Shown here: one piece after another, positions 23,627 to 33,670 of the stretch
How positions within the stretch are numbered: position 1 is the stretch's first letter
Layout of the letters: each line of letters begins with the position of its first letter
DNA from: Collybia mongolica
Taxonomy: Eukaryota; Basidiomycota; Agaricomycetes; Agaricales; Clitocybaceae
Assembly: GCA_013420905.1 (NCBI GenBank)
Contig: JAAXNY010000004.1
Span: 806,001 to 870,000 of the forward strand
DNA length: 64,000 nucleotides
Direction: 5' to 3'
The notes under the pieces: generated by a model
Databases searched by the model: none
What the model saw: only the letters and a program-made list of their open reading frames with translations
What the model was told of the DNA's origin: nothing
Made by a program: the position numbers and the translations under genes

Positions 23627-24832
23627 CAGTTGCGGACAACTAAAGCCAACAAATTAATTATCTCGGGAACCAGATTTTTTGGCAGAAATCTGATAACGAA
23701 TCTGAAATCAGACGGGGAAAAGGAGCTCAAAAATGGTCTTTTTGTATTATTCCCATGGCTTTTTGGCCGCGCCAAAATTTCGAGCAAGATTTTTCAAAAG
23801 TTAGGGTCTACAAATGGCTAAATCTCGGTACCTAGGACTCGGCCAACCCAGCAACCGGGGTTGCCGGGTTCATCAAAACATCGATGGCCATCATGACCGT
23901 CTGGTTGATGGCACGGTGCTGCTTGTGCTTGCGCACCGCCCACGCAGCAGCGGCACCAGTCAGACCCTTAGGGTAAGCACTCATAAACCGCCACGATCGG
24001 TTTATGAAACGCTGGATCACCTCTTTCGGGCATTCTTCAAGGAAACGCTGGGCTGCCTCCTTCGCATCCTTGAAAGTTTTCTTCTCGACCTCGCGATAAC
24101 GGTATTTACACCATCCCCAGTACTAGTAGCCAAAAAACATGTCAGTACATATGATGGTGGTTAGAATAACAATTCCATACCATCTCGATAGGATTAAGTT
24201 CGCAATGGAATTTTGGAAGAAAGATGCACTCATGCCCTCTGGAGTGAATGTAAGTTTCGAGCATGGAAGGCTGATTCTTGAAATCATCTTGTTGACTGAG
24301 GAGACGGGCCATACAACAATCTGTGTTTTCAATGGGGCATACTGGTGAACATTTTGCACGTAATTTTGAGACATTGAAACCGCGTTCTTGAAGTACACGT
24401 TGCATTCCCTTTGGCTGACCATTTTCGAGGGTCATCTTTTGGGTCTTGCCGCGGTGCTCTGGGTGAGTTATTTTGGAGTTTTGTGAGATTGCGACGCTTT
24501 TTGGGGGGGCGGCCTCTGGGTTTGGGTGGCATAGTAGGAATTATTTTGCGGCGGGAGGAAAAGATTATCTTATTTTTTTTGGTGGCGTCAGATAGTACTC
24601 ATCAAGATCTATTCAAAAATGATTTTATTGGATTTTTTTCGAGTTTTTTCGGACCGCGCCAAAATTTTGGACCCCTTTTCTAAAAAATCTTCACTTTTGG
24701 GGAATTGGCTCATACCAATCGTTAGAGCAGGTCAATTCCTGGCTATTCCGATGGTTTCCGGACTATTTATCGGCCTCTTGGGGTGTCAATAAATCAGTCA
24801 ATAAATTTGTTGGCTTTGTTTGTCCGCAACTG
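23627..24832. mobile_element. 1.2-kb Tc1/mariner-like DNA transposon, internally deleted
   Basis: The termini are inverted repeats of about 30 bp. The left end begins CAGTTGCGGACAA and continues AAAGCCAACAAATT; the right end read inverted gives the same words with two mismatches between them. TA flanks both ends (23625-23626 and 24833-24834). The interior holds the remains of one transposase on the minus strand. The subterminal regions are also related to each other (GCCGCGCCAAAATTT near 23770 and CCGCGCCAAAATTTT near 24655). Confidence 0.85.
23832..24532 (-). pseudogene. DDE transposase remnant: N-terminal tip joined to C-terminal third
   Basis: The N-terminus MPPKPRGRPPKKRR (from 24532) is followed within about 100 bases, in another frame, by the C-terminal region: MTLENGQPKG, then KCSPVC, CCMARLLSQQDDF, and the acidic-catalytic box FLPKFHCELNPIEM. 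A 58-nt intron (24180-24123) leads to YWGWCKYRYREVEKK, FINRSWRFMSAY and the stop at 23832. The middle part of the enzyme, which should carry the earlier catalytic Asp residues, is missing. The LNPIEM-W block is typical of IS630/Tc1/mariner DDE enzymes. The element therefore cannot move by itself. Confidence 0.85.
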
Positions 24833-25139
24833 TAGAGCTTTAAACCCTTCCGAAAATGGTTAGCATTCTAATAAGGGTGCATTGCATCCGATGTGTGGCA
24901 AATATCAATTGTAAACAGCTGCTTGGCTCCCAAGGAAGGGCCCCGTTTTGCCTTTCCATCTCCAGCAGTTCACATCTCCTTGGGTTCATGTGTTCAGATT
25001 TTTCCACTGTGTAATGTGGCTTTGAACTCCTACATGCCAGTGAACGCACCCTGTGAGGATAATCAGGAGTACATAGAACCAGGAAAAATGATGCTTCAAG
25101 GTGGACCATCCGTGCAGGGGGTAGACACAACCGTGAGAA
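24833..25139. other. Flank between the transposon and the CCGTA island
   Basis: No gene seen; CpG is present at ordinary levels, unlike the tract that follows after 25320. Confidence 0.4.
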
Positions 25140-25320
25140 GGATATATATAGGGTTGCACACCGTACCGTATACGGTGTACGGCCGTATAGTTTACGGGTC
25201 TGAGGCGACAGGTTTGCCGTAACCGTAACGGTACACCCTTCAGCGGCAAGGCTGATGGCACGGTATGGGTGCCAATACGGCCGTTGACGGGCTAATACGG
25301 GCATACGGCTAATAGACCTT
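25140..25320. repeat. CCGTA/TACGG-rich palindromic island
   Basis: About 180 bases packed with CCGTA and its complement TACGG (for example CACCGTACCGTATACGGTG, CGTAACCGTAACGGTAC). The words alternate in orientation, so short hairpins can form throughout. It is CpG-rich and abruptly borders the CpG-free tract to its right. It resembles a short dispersed repeat or regulatory/foldback remnant; its origin is unknown. Confidence 0.5.
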
Positions 25321-27146
25321 ACAATAAATTTATGAGTATTGGATGTACATTTTTTTGTTGTGTTGTGTTTGCACTTCTTGCCTCAAAGGACTTTTTTTGA
25401 CAGCAGAATATCTGTAATATGCAAGAGTACAGCTGTTATTGATGATCTCACCAGGTATGCAAATCAGGACACATACCTCTGCGCTGAAATTTTGATTTAG
25501 TAGGAAGTGTGCTGTTCTCATCAAAAGTTTACAGGCTGTAAACTAACCTTAGTGTTGTATTTTATGTATATCCCTCCACCCTGATATGTTGCTCCATGAT
25601 AACCCTTCAAGCATCCATTGCCAATGGGAAGAAGGCATGATCCAGAGTGAAATCCCAGCACACAAAGTAGAGGGGTTGGTGGTACAACCCTTTGTCTGTC
25701 ATCTAAGGAGGTATATGCATCATCATGCCAGTCTGTTGCACAAATGCATTGATGAGGCACATTTTCAAAGTCATGTGGACCATATACCCATATCAAGTCA
25801 TCAATCAGTTGATGGGTTGGATGGCAGATACCTGTACCATACACCATACCATCAAAGAGGTGCACTTGGGTGGTGATGGAACAGATATGGCCACCATAAT
25901 ACAGCTACTGTATTGCTGTAAATATGGATATGGCATGCAGCCCTAGATATATATATATATTGCCTAACCTTTTCAAGAAAAATTTGAGGACAAATGCAAC
26001 TTAGTCAACATTTGAGCATTTGTCAAGATCAAATCAAAGGACAGGGCTCTGGTAGCAGATGTATGTACAGTGGTGAATCAGGGTAGTCTATCAATGACCC
26101 ATGGAAATAGCACCAATATGGCTATTGGGTTAGGGTTCAGGAAGAAACTCTGAGGTTAGTAACTAACAGGTTACTAACATGGCAGTTTTGGAGGCAGTTA
26201 TTCACAGATGTTAAAAATTGTTAAATGCCAGTTGGCTCTTTCTCTTCATCTTCCTGCATTATATCTAGCCCTTTTACTTTCTTCTGAGTAATATTAACCT
26301 CTCCTGAATCCTCTGAGAATGTGTTAACAAGATGTAAGGGGAGCACATATGTGCTCCACATCTAGTCACTTGGATATAAGTATCTTGCTTTATCATATAC
26401 TTACTCATACATATGCTGCTGTATGCCTTGAGACTATCTTGGCATAACTCTATCTACCTTGTGACATGTCCCTTACCCCCTTTTGCAGCTATTAGTTTAC
26501 TCCTTACTGATGCTTTACCTCCATGTCATTTGCATTGCCCTAGCAGGCTGATATAGACTTCTGACATATTTCCACAGTATTCCTTGATGTACCTATATAG
26601 ATGGGGCCATCTGATTGTGAATGGCACCTTTACAATAACCTTGGCCTGGATCCCCTTTTTGCAACAAAGCCCAATTAGTCCCTTGGTGCCCCCTTCCCTG
26701 TGTGGCTGAGTATTGCCATTCATATTGCTCTCCCTCTTGGACACTCAGTGCAACACAGCCCCTTACACAAGAATTGGAGATGTAAGATTAATCAAGTGAG
26801 GAATTTAGAGCTTGTGAGACCATGCAGGAGGCAGAAAGCCATGATGATGATGTTAGGACATAGTATTAGAGCAATGTGAGGAAATTGTGATTTTCATAAC
26901 TTTTTAATTATTTTTCAGAGGCCATGTGAAAAATCAAAATCAAAATCACCCAAAGTTGCCCAAAATCTGTCCAGATGAAGTGAGTAAAAAAGTGTGATTA
27001 TGCCATTACTATGTATTTCAAGCAGTCTGGGGTAGCAGTGTATGAGGAGATGGTTAGTGATCAATCATCAATAGTAGTTAATAGGTGTGAGACTGCTTTT
27101 TAATTTGGTTATTAACCATATTTAACATACACTGCTTGGTGAAGAT

Positions 27147-27220
27147 GTGTAAGGGCAACTCTATGTCATGCCATACTAACCCAAGGTCAGCCAATGCATG
27201 ATCTAGCAGATGAAATCCAA
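27147..27220 (+). repeat. Dispersed repeat segment, copy 1
   Basis: TGTAAGGGCAACTCTATGTC, a CATGCCA word, and GATCTAGCAGA with AATCCAAAG recur in the same order at 58818-58890. The TGTAAGG start would suit an LTR terminus, but no second LTR or coding core is visible. Confidence 0.6.
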
Positions 27221-28259
27221 AGAGAATACTCTGAGGATCCTCTGCCAGGTATATCTATCCTATATACCTAGTCTAAACAATAGCAGGGAGTTCCCATTGT
27301 TGCCATGTGGCTCAGGGTTGTACTGTATATTATCTACAAGTAAGCCATGTGTTCTCCAATGGTGTGTGCAGGCAGCATGTGCATTGCAATAACAGGGCAA
27401 GTGAGGTGCTGATGATGAGTATGCCAATAGTAGGAAGTGTGAGGGTGTCTGTGGCTGAGTGTGTGATGAGTGGGCCAGTGCCAGAAGGTGCAATAGTGCA
27501 TGTGGAATGGGTGTGCCCCTTACAGATGTCAGCCAGCATACCTTTGGTATAACAAAATCGTAAGTTTATTTCTTTTCTTTTGTGTGTTTGCAAACGAAAC
27601 AGTGTTGGATATCAATGTGTTTTGTACAGGTATGTGCAATGGGGTTGTGGGTAAGTACAATACAGCCTTGGTTATCTGCATGGATGGTTGTAGCTTTGGT
27701 TTGGGGGTAGCCAATGTCTTCAAGAAGGACTCAAAGCCAAATGGCCTCTTTGGTGGCATTAGAAGCTGCCATCTTTTCTGTTGTCTACTTACATTATAAA
27801 ACAAGAGAAAATTATTATTATTATTTCTCCTGCCTCCCCACCCAGATTTCTCAAGCTGCAGCCTAAGCCTGAGCTGGGCCCAAGCCAGCCAGGATCCCAG
27901 CCTGCAGCTCAGGCTTCAATAGTACCATTGTCAAGCCTATAGTCATGGACAAGCAAAGCCCTCTAAAAAGTCTCATACATTTACCAGGACCCAACCCCTC
28001 ATGTAAGAGTCCCTGCATAAACACCATTTTTAGCACCTAATGAGTTGGTTTATATGAGCCAATTCCACAGAATTTGAGTTTCAAAAAATAGAGCCCTGGA
28101 TACCTGGGCAGGCCCCAAAATAACCCTAAAATTATGAAAAATAGCAGAATCAACTCCTTTTCTTGATCCAAATGTGATTCCAAAATAATATTTGCAATTT
28201 AATGAGTGGTTTTCCCCCAAAGAGTTCCCAAAAAAAAGTCCAAATAATCCAACTGCTGA

Positions 28260-28870
28260 GCATCATGGTAAGGTTCAGAAAATAACAACAGATGACTGCA
28301 AGCAGAAGGGCCTATAGCAAACCCTGGAAGAGCACAGCTTTGATGTGAAGGATCTGAGAGCTAAGTGCACACCTGTCTGTCCATTTGACAACAAAAACTG
28401 TTGCATAGTTTGGCTTCTCAGTCAACAAAGTGACTTTGTAAATCAGGTCTTTATGCTGGAAACACTCATTAAGGAAGTTGGGCACAAATCTATCTTCTTG
28501 CCTAAGTTTCATTGTGAGCTTAATCCAATTGAAATGGTGGGTTTCTGTATTATCATTGATTTCATTTGTAACTAAAATGATCTCTAGTTCTGGGGATGGG
28601 TGGAATACCAGTATAGGCAGGTACCCAAACAGACTTTTGATGATATAAAACAGGCAGCTGTTGCTGAACTTGATTCATGCCTAGCCAATGTCATCTGAAG
28701 GCTCATTAATCAAGCATGGCATTTCATGAGCGCATACCAAATTGGATTGACAAGACAAGCAGCAGTGTAGGCAACAAGAGAATAAAAGGGTCATCAATTA
28801 GTCTTAGAGCACCTTGATGCACCTTGATGCCATCACATCCTGAGGTGGGTCCTGGGCCCAAAAATGTCAA
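28260..28870 (+). pseudogene. Decayed DDE transposase of the same family as the 24-kb copy
   Basis: The C-terminal blocks can be followed on the plus strand: DLRAKCTPVCPFDNKNCC, LLSQQSDF, FLPKFHCELNPIEM, an intron-like gap, FWGWVEYQYRQVPK, then RLINQAWHFMSAY. It is interrupted by stop codons (for example TGA at about 28696 and TAG near 28768). Its CG dinucleotides are almost all gone, mostly to TG/CA, giving Arg to Gln/Trp/stop changes. The frame 28345-28575 covers the best preserved part. Confidence 0.8.
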
Positions 28871-30146
28871 ATACTTTGGTCAAAAAACTTGGCCAGCCTG
28901 ATTTACCATGGGAAAAACTTTGAAGATGCTTTTTTTGATGTATTTTAACATCCTGAGTTTGAATCTGAAGTCAGAATTTTAGTAGAAATCCTCATTTTGG
29001 AGATTTCAAATTAGAAGGCTTTGCCTGTCTGTGACTGTAAGCCTACCAAAAACAGGCCTAAGCTGCAGCTTGCAGGCCAAGCTGGACCAGCTCATCACTA
29101 TAAATTAAAATCAAACTACCTTCATAAACAGCCCACATGTATACATATACCTATACAACTTGCTGTAGTTATTGCCCCTTTTATTCCTTTTTCTTGTTTT
29201 TCTTGAATTACAAGCAGGTTATCACAGCACAAAACTGTAAATTTCACACAAAGACAATCTTCGGTTAATCTCACATCTTCCACCATTATTCTAACATTTC
29301 TCATCTTTAACTTTCTCTTCCTGAACAATGTTAGAAAAATGTTTGTAATAGTTATGTCATTGTTTCAACACACAAGTTCAGAAGGCAGCACATGATTGCA
29401 ACCTCTACTCATACCTCTTCCACTGGCCACCATCATCCCCCCTTCCTCCCCAGCCCTTGTGCAACAATCCTCCATCCCTCACCTTCCACAACCCTTCTGC
29501 AATGCTCTGCATTGGTGAGCTTCCATCATTGTTTGCTTGTGCTAATGCCACCCCAACAGTCCCTTTAGTTTCAAATTTCCATTTTTGTTATTTTTTGGAT
29601 ACAATGCTCAAATAAGAAACCTGCAAGGCCATGAAAGAAAAAACCCAAGAAGTACCTCTGTTCCCCTCATCAATCTGACACATATACTGACTTTTGGGCT
29701 CCTTTATAGGTTTGAGGGAGGCACATGGTGTTGCCCTTGCCCAGTCTGTATGGTAGGTCTAATTCTTGATGCATGCACAACCATTACAAGAACCTCTCTA
29801 ACAATCTCATTAGTAACATGCTTGTATGTCTATTTGCAAAAGAATATGGAGTAACAATGAAGGATACCAGTTCACAATGTGGCATGCACAGAGGCTGGTG
29901 CAGAAACAAGTTAGAGGCAGTGCATTGCAGATAGCATACTCATACAGGTTTCTGTACATGTATATATATATCAGTCAATATATACCTGCATGCAAATGAT
30001 TCTAATTGATTATGAAAATTTATTCAAGAGTGAAATGTGAGCAGGCAGCACAGAACAAAGCCCTGATTTCAAGTCAGAATTTTACAAATATATGGTCAAA
30101 TGTTTGGAAAATGAGAAGTAAAATGCTGAGGGACCTGCAGGAGGGG

Positions 30147-30978
30147 CCGAATGTGGATATGCTGTTCGGGGCGGAGCTGCGGAGCGATGGGAGCAGGGAG
30201 CCCAGCACAGATGCGTTGGCGAGACGACGTACCGGTACGTGTGGCGCCAACCACCTTCTCAGGGACCTTCCCCGATCGGGATCTTGCTGTTTCCGCTTTT
30301 GGATAGAACCCATCACAGGTTGTGGAAGGTGCGCCCTCAAGGCCTTATGATGGTCCCAACAATGGGCCTTGAGGTTCTGAGAAGTCGAAGTCCTGTCTCA
30401 GGTGGTGTATACAGCCTTGAAGAATTTTTTTGCTTTTCGTGATAAATAAAGTGAGAAACCGTCTCTTCCAAGGCTTCATCGTTGCACTCGCTTCCCATTT
30501 TCAATACTGAAGAAAATCAACAGCAACAATCTAGGACTCTCTCGAAATATACATATCTGAATCTAAATGGTCCGGGATCAATGCACGCCCCACTAAACAT
30601 GACTCATCAAAACGGCATCAATCTGAGCTCCCTCATACTCAACGGGTCTTTAATTGAACAAGCACCAAACTCAACATATTACTCATCTTCTATGAGTCTT
30701 GTTGAATCAGGCCACCAAATTCTATGCACAAAGACAATCAAGGCGTGGCGTCGTGTCTATCAAAGATGCTGTAGACCAGATTGTCTAACTCTCGCACGCC
30801 GCAAACGCTACTGAACAGCGACGGTGGACGTTGACAGTTTAGACACGTATCTTGTCGTTGCCACGCGTGTTCTTAACTTAGGTATTAAAATGGTGAAGCT
30901 CTTTAATAACCAGAACAACATATCACTCCCAAAACACAACACACCGCCCCTCCCCATCTACTCCAAAATCCTGGCATT
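30147..30978. other. Spacer, CpG normal again
   Basis: CpG returns abruptly at about 30147. A perfect 14-bp palindrome ACGTACCGGTACGT lies at about 30227. A 110-codon open frame (30482-30814, plus) has no recognisable domain and I do not call it. The last 100 bases are the presumed promoter of the ARF-like gene. Confidence 0.45.
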
Positions 30979-32261
30979 ATGTCGACCATAATACATCGTT
31001 TCATAAATCGATTCCGCGAAAACACCTACTACACTATCACCATTTTAGGCCTCGATTACACTGGAAAAACGACGATGTTGTACTTGCTGAAACAGAACAA
31101 ATTGATCCAAACCATCCCTACAACTGGCTTCAATATTGAGACTGTAGAGGTGCCACTGCGCGGAGGGCGGCAGTTGAGGTTCACTGGGTGGGATGTCGGA
31201 TCCGGATGTTCTAGTCCCAATGTGCTGTCTTTGATGATAGGCTCGTACACCACTGCAGCGAACGCCTTGATTTGGATGGTTGACAGTACTCACCCCGAGA
31301 AACTGAAGGAGTGTGTGGAATATTTCGACTATATTGTCAAAAAATATGAATCCAAGCGGGTCGAGGTGGGATACACAGGAAATAGCTTTCCGATCTTGAT
31401 GTGTGTTCTTTTCTCAATTCTTTCGCACTTGATGTCTACTTACCCTTCAAATCGTAGTCTTGCCAACAAGCAGGACCTCCCTGGAGCCCAACACATCGAT
31501 CTCATTCGCAAAGCCTTTGCAATGACATTACGAGGACGTAATGCTTGCATATTCAAGTCGGCTTTGACTCAGCCAGACACAGGCCTCCCTGACGCATTTG
31601 AGTGGCTCTCCATGGCACTTGAATTAGAATCGGCGGGAAAACCTCCACAGCATCCAAAACACGATCCGGTGGCAGATTTGCGCTCTACTGACACACTTTC
31701 TGAGAAGCTGGAGTCGTGGTTGGGCCGTACTGAAACAGATTCCACCCCGCAAGAATTCTTAAATCAATTTAATTCCATCAGCCTCCCTGCTTGGGATCAT
31801 TATACGCACATACGCATCGCCTTTCTCATTTTAATAACATATGGGCGACAGAAAGGTAAGGACACCATGCAATGCTTTCCATCTATCCAAACATACCATC
31901 ATTTCTCACAGGGAAAGACATGATCTTTGCCGGCATAGAAAAATACATCACAGAGAGTTCGCAGACTCGGGGACGCACATTTCATATCACCATGACATAC
32001 TTCTGGATCCAGATCGTACACCTTGGCATCCAGAGCACGGTGTCCCCAACGTCGCTGGAGTCCTCCAAAAAATCGGAAGCAATGTCCGCATCGCCCGATG
32101 ATTTTGCAAATTTCCTGCTACATAATCCATACGTTGCAGACGGGAATTTGTGGGCGGATTACTACTCTAAGGGTGTGATGATGAGTCCAGCTGCCAAGAC
32201 AGGAATGGTGTTGCCCGACAAGAAGCCCCTCCCAAACCTCATGGTTCGAGACGCTATCTAG
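30979..32261 (+). CDS. ARF-like small GTPase with a ~190-residue C-terminal domain (389 aa)
   Basis: Three exons: 30979-31400, 31458-31855, 31912-32261. The first intron is 57 nt, so it also reads through in frame; removing it restores [14 protein letters not shown]. GTPase motifs are in order: P-loop GLDYTGKTT (about 24-32), switch [12 protein letters not shown], switch II GWDVGSG in place of WDVGG, NKQD and SAL. Gly2 is absent (MSTII), so N-myristoylation as in true ARF is not expected. After the GTPase core, an acidic linker leads to a second conserved-looking domain: [50 protein letters not shown], and a C-terminal [11 protein letters not shown] do not know its function; a dedicated partner or effector domain fused to an ARF-like switch is the natural inference. 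Confidence 0.88.
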
Positions 32262-33670
32262 AGATGTGTCATGGGGAAACACAGGATCCCGGAGAGACTA
32301 GGATATCTAAGAGTTTATCACTGTAAATTTTATTAGTGCTCATTTTGTAGCCAGACCTGTAAGCCTTGGAAACGCTACTGGTACCCTGACCTCGAACTTC
32401 TTCAATAGCTCAAGTTTGAGTATATTATTGCGTGGGGAGGATGAAGATGAGTTTTGCCAGCCGTTCCCTTGTCCGACATTCTTGTGGGATAGCAAAGCTT
32501 GAGGGTCGAAGTGGTACTATGTCGGGAATTACCCGATTTGGCTTAAAATCTCGTTGGTTCATTTAACCCCGATTGATGATTAAGTACGGCAATTATGCCA
32601 TGCTGATTCTGTGCAAGTTCGTGAATTTCGGACCATTAATATTTTGGCAGTCCAAGATAAGGATTCCATCGCGTTAAATCTGGATGCGCACCTTCTTTTC
32701 TTCTATCAAACCCAGGGATCCCTTTGAATCTAATACATTTCTTTTGGCCGCAGAAAACTGGTACCTTAACCTCAATCAGTCTTCTTTCCCTGGTACCCCA
32801 TCCTCACCTCGAGCTTGATGTCACCTTGACCAGTATACCTCGGGTTGAGGCTTGCGAATATGTATTCTAACATTGTGGTGAGTACCCTCCTTTTGCCATA
32901 TTATCTTCTCCACTTATCCAACTGCGAAACCCTTATGTAGACGGGATCCATGCTGTCGAACACAAGCATGCTGGAACAGGCGACTCATCCGTCATGTACA
33001 TTGGCGCTGCACTTCTGACCAGACAGAACACTCAGTACTTGGTTAAACAGAAGTCGTTATTTATTGAGGGCTTTCCTCCTCCTGGTTTTTCCGGTGGTGT
33101 TTGCGAGAGTGGGTTCATTGGGCACGCAAATGAACATTCTCCCACTACAGATGCGGCTAAAGCTGGAATGGGTTACAGAAAATTCATTGCTGATACTAGT
33201 GCCACTAAGGGTGATAAGTTGGTTATCCAGCACGCCATTGAGATTCTTGGCTTTGCTTAGTCCAATATCATGGAGCTTTGTAGATTTAGATCTTGTATAA
33301 ATTGAAAATCATCTTTGTTGCAAGGAGTGTTTATGTTCACAAACAATATCTGGAGAAATAAAAGTATAGGTTAGGATTCAGAATTACGACGATGTTGTCA
33401 CCTCACACCAATTTCGAGTATTTCCAAATATGGTTGGTGTGGTTGGAGTGTGCTAACAGTTTTCAGGTGAAAATCACAATGTCGCTATTTTAAATCGATA
33501 CGAACGGGTGATGATAATTTTGGAAATCGAGTCTCGGGGCTTATAAGTTCGATGGGTTCACGTGTAGAAAGTACGGTCCGTTCGGACCGCGATTTATGCT
33601 CAAAGCAAGTTTGTCCCATTCTCCATCCAGCTTCCCAAGGTCCTGACTTCCTCTCTTTGCGAATGCCATC
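32262..33670. other. Spacer with one orphan coding-like fragment
   Basis: Apart from the fragment at 32941-33260 nothing coding was seen. Two similar ~25-base stretches with GGTACCCTGACCTC and GGTACCTTAACCTC occur near 32380 and 32760, perhaps a local duplication. Confidence 0.4.
32941..33260 (+). pseudogene. Orphan 3' exon-like fragment, unrecognised
   Basis: An acceptor-like CTTATGTAG is followed by a frame open to the TAG at 33258: DGIHAVEHKHAGTGDSS, then FIEGFPPPGFSGGVCESG, ending IQHAIEILGFA. Codon content looks protein-like. A good donor (GTGAGT, about 32878) lies 60 bases upstream, but the preceding exon cannot be joined without a stop. It could be the tail of a broken gene. Confidence 0.35.

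Larger units (their letters stand above)
25321..30146. other. CpG desert: 4.8-kb tract of old, methylation-decayed repeats
   Basis: Reading line by line I find only five CG dinucleotides between 25321 and 30146, at about 25482, 27559, 27596, 28730 and 29262, although CG is frequent on both sides. TG and CA are correspondingly common. Nothing in it forms an intact gene. It holds a decayed transposase (28260-28870), a dispersed-repeat segment (27147-27220), a TA microsatellite (about 25950-25960) and a TTA microsatellite (about 27813). The pattern fits long-term deamination of methylated CpG in transposable-element DNA. Confidence 0.85.

Noticed and set aside
31401..31457. Reading the ARF-like gene without its first intron (57 nt, no stop)
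   Set aside because: Retention would insert 19 residues just before NKQD, breaking the G4 motif context; splicing restores the normal LANKQD spacing.
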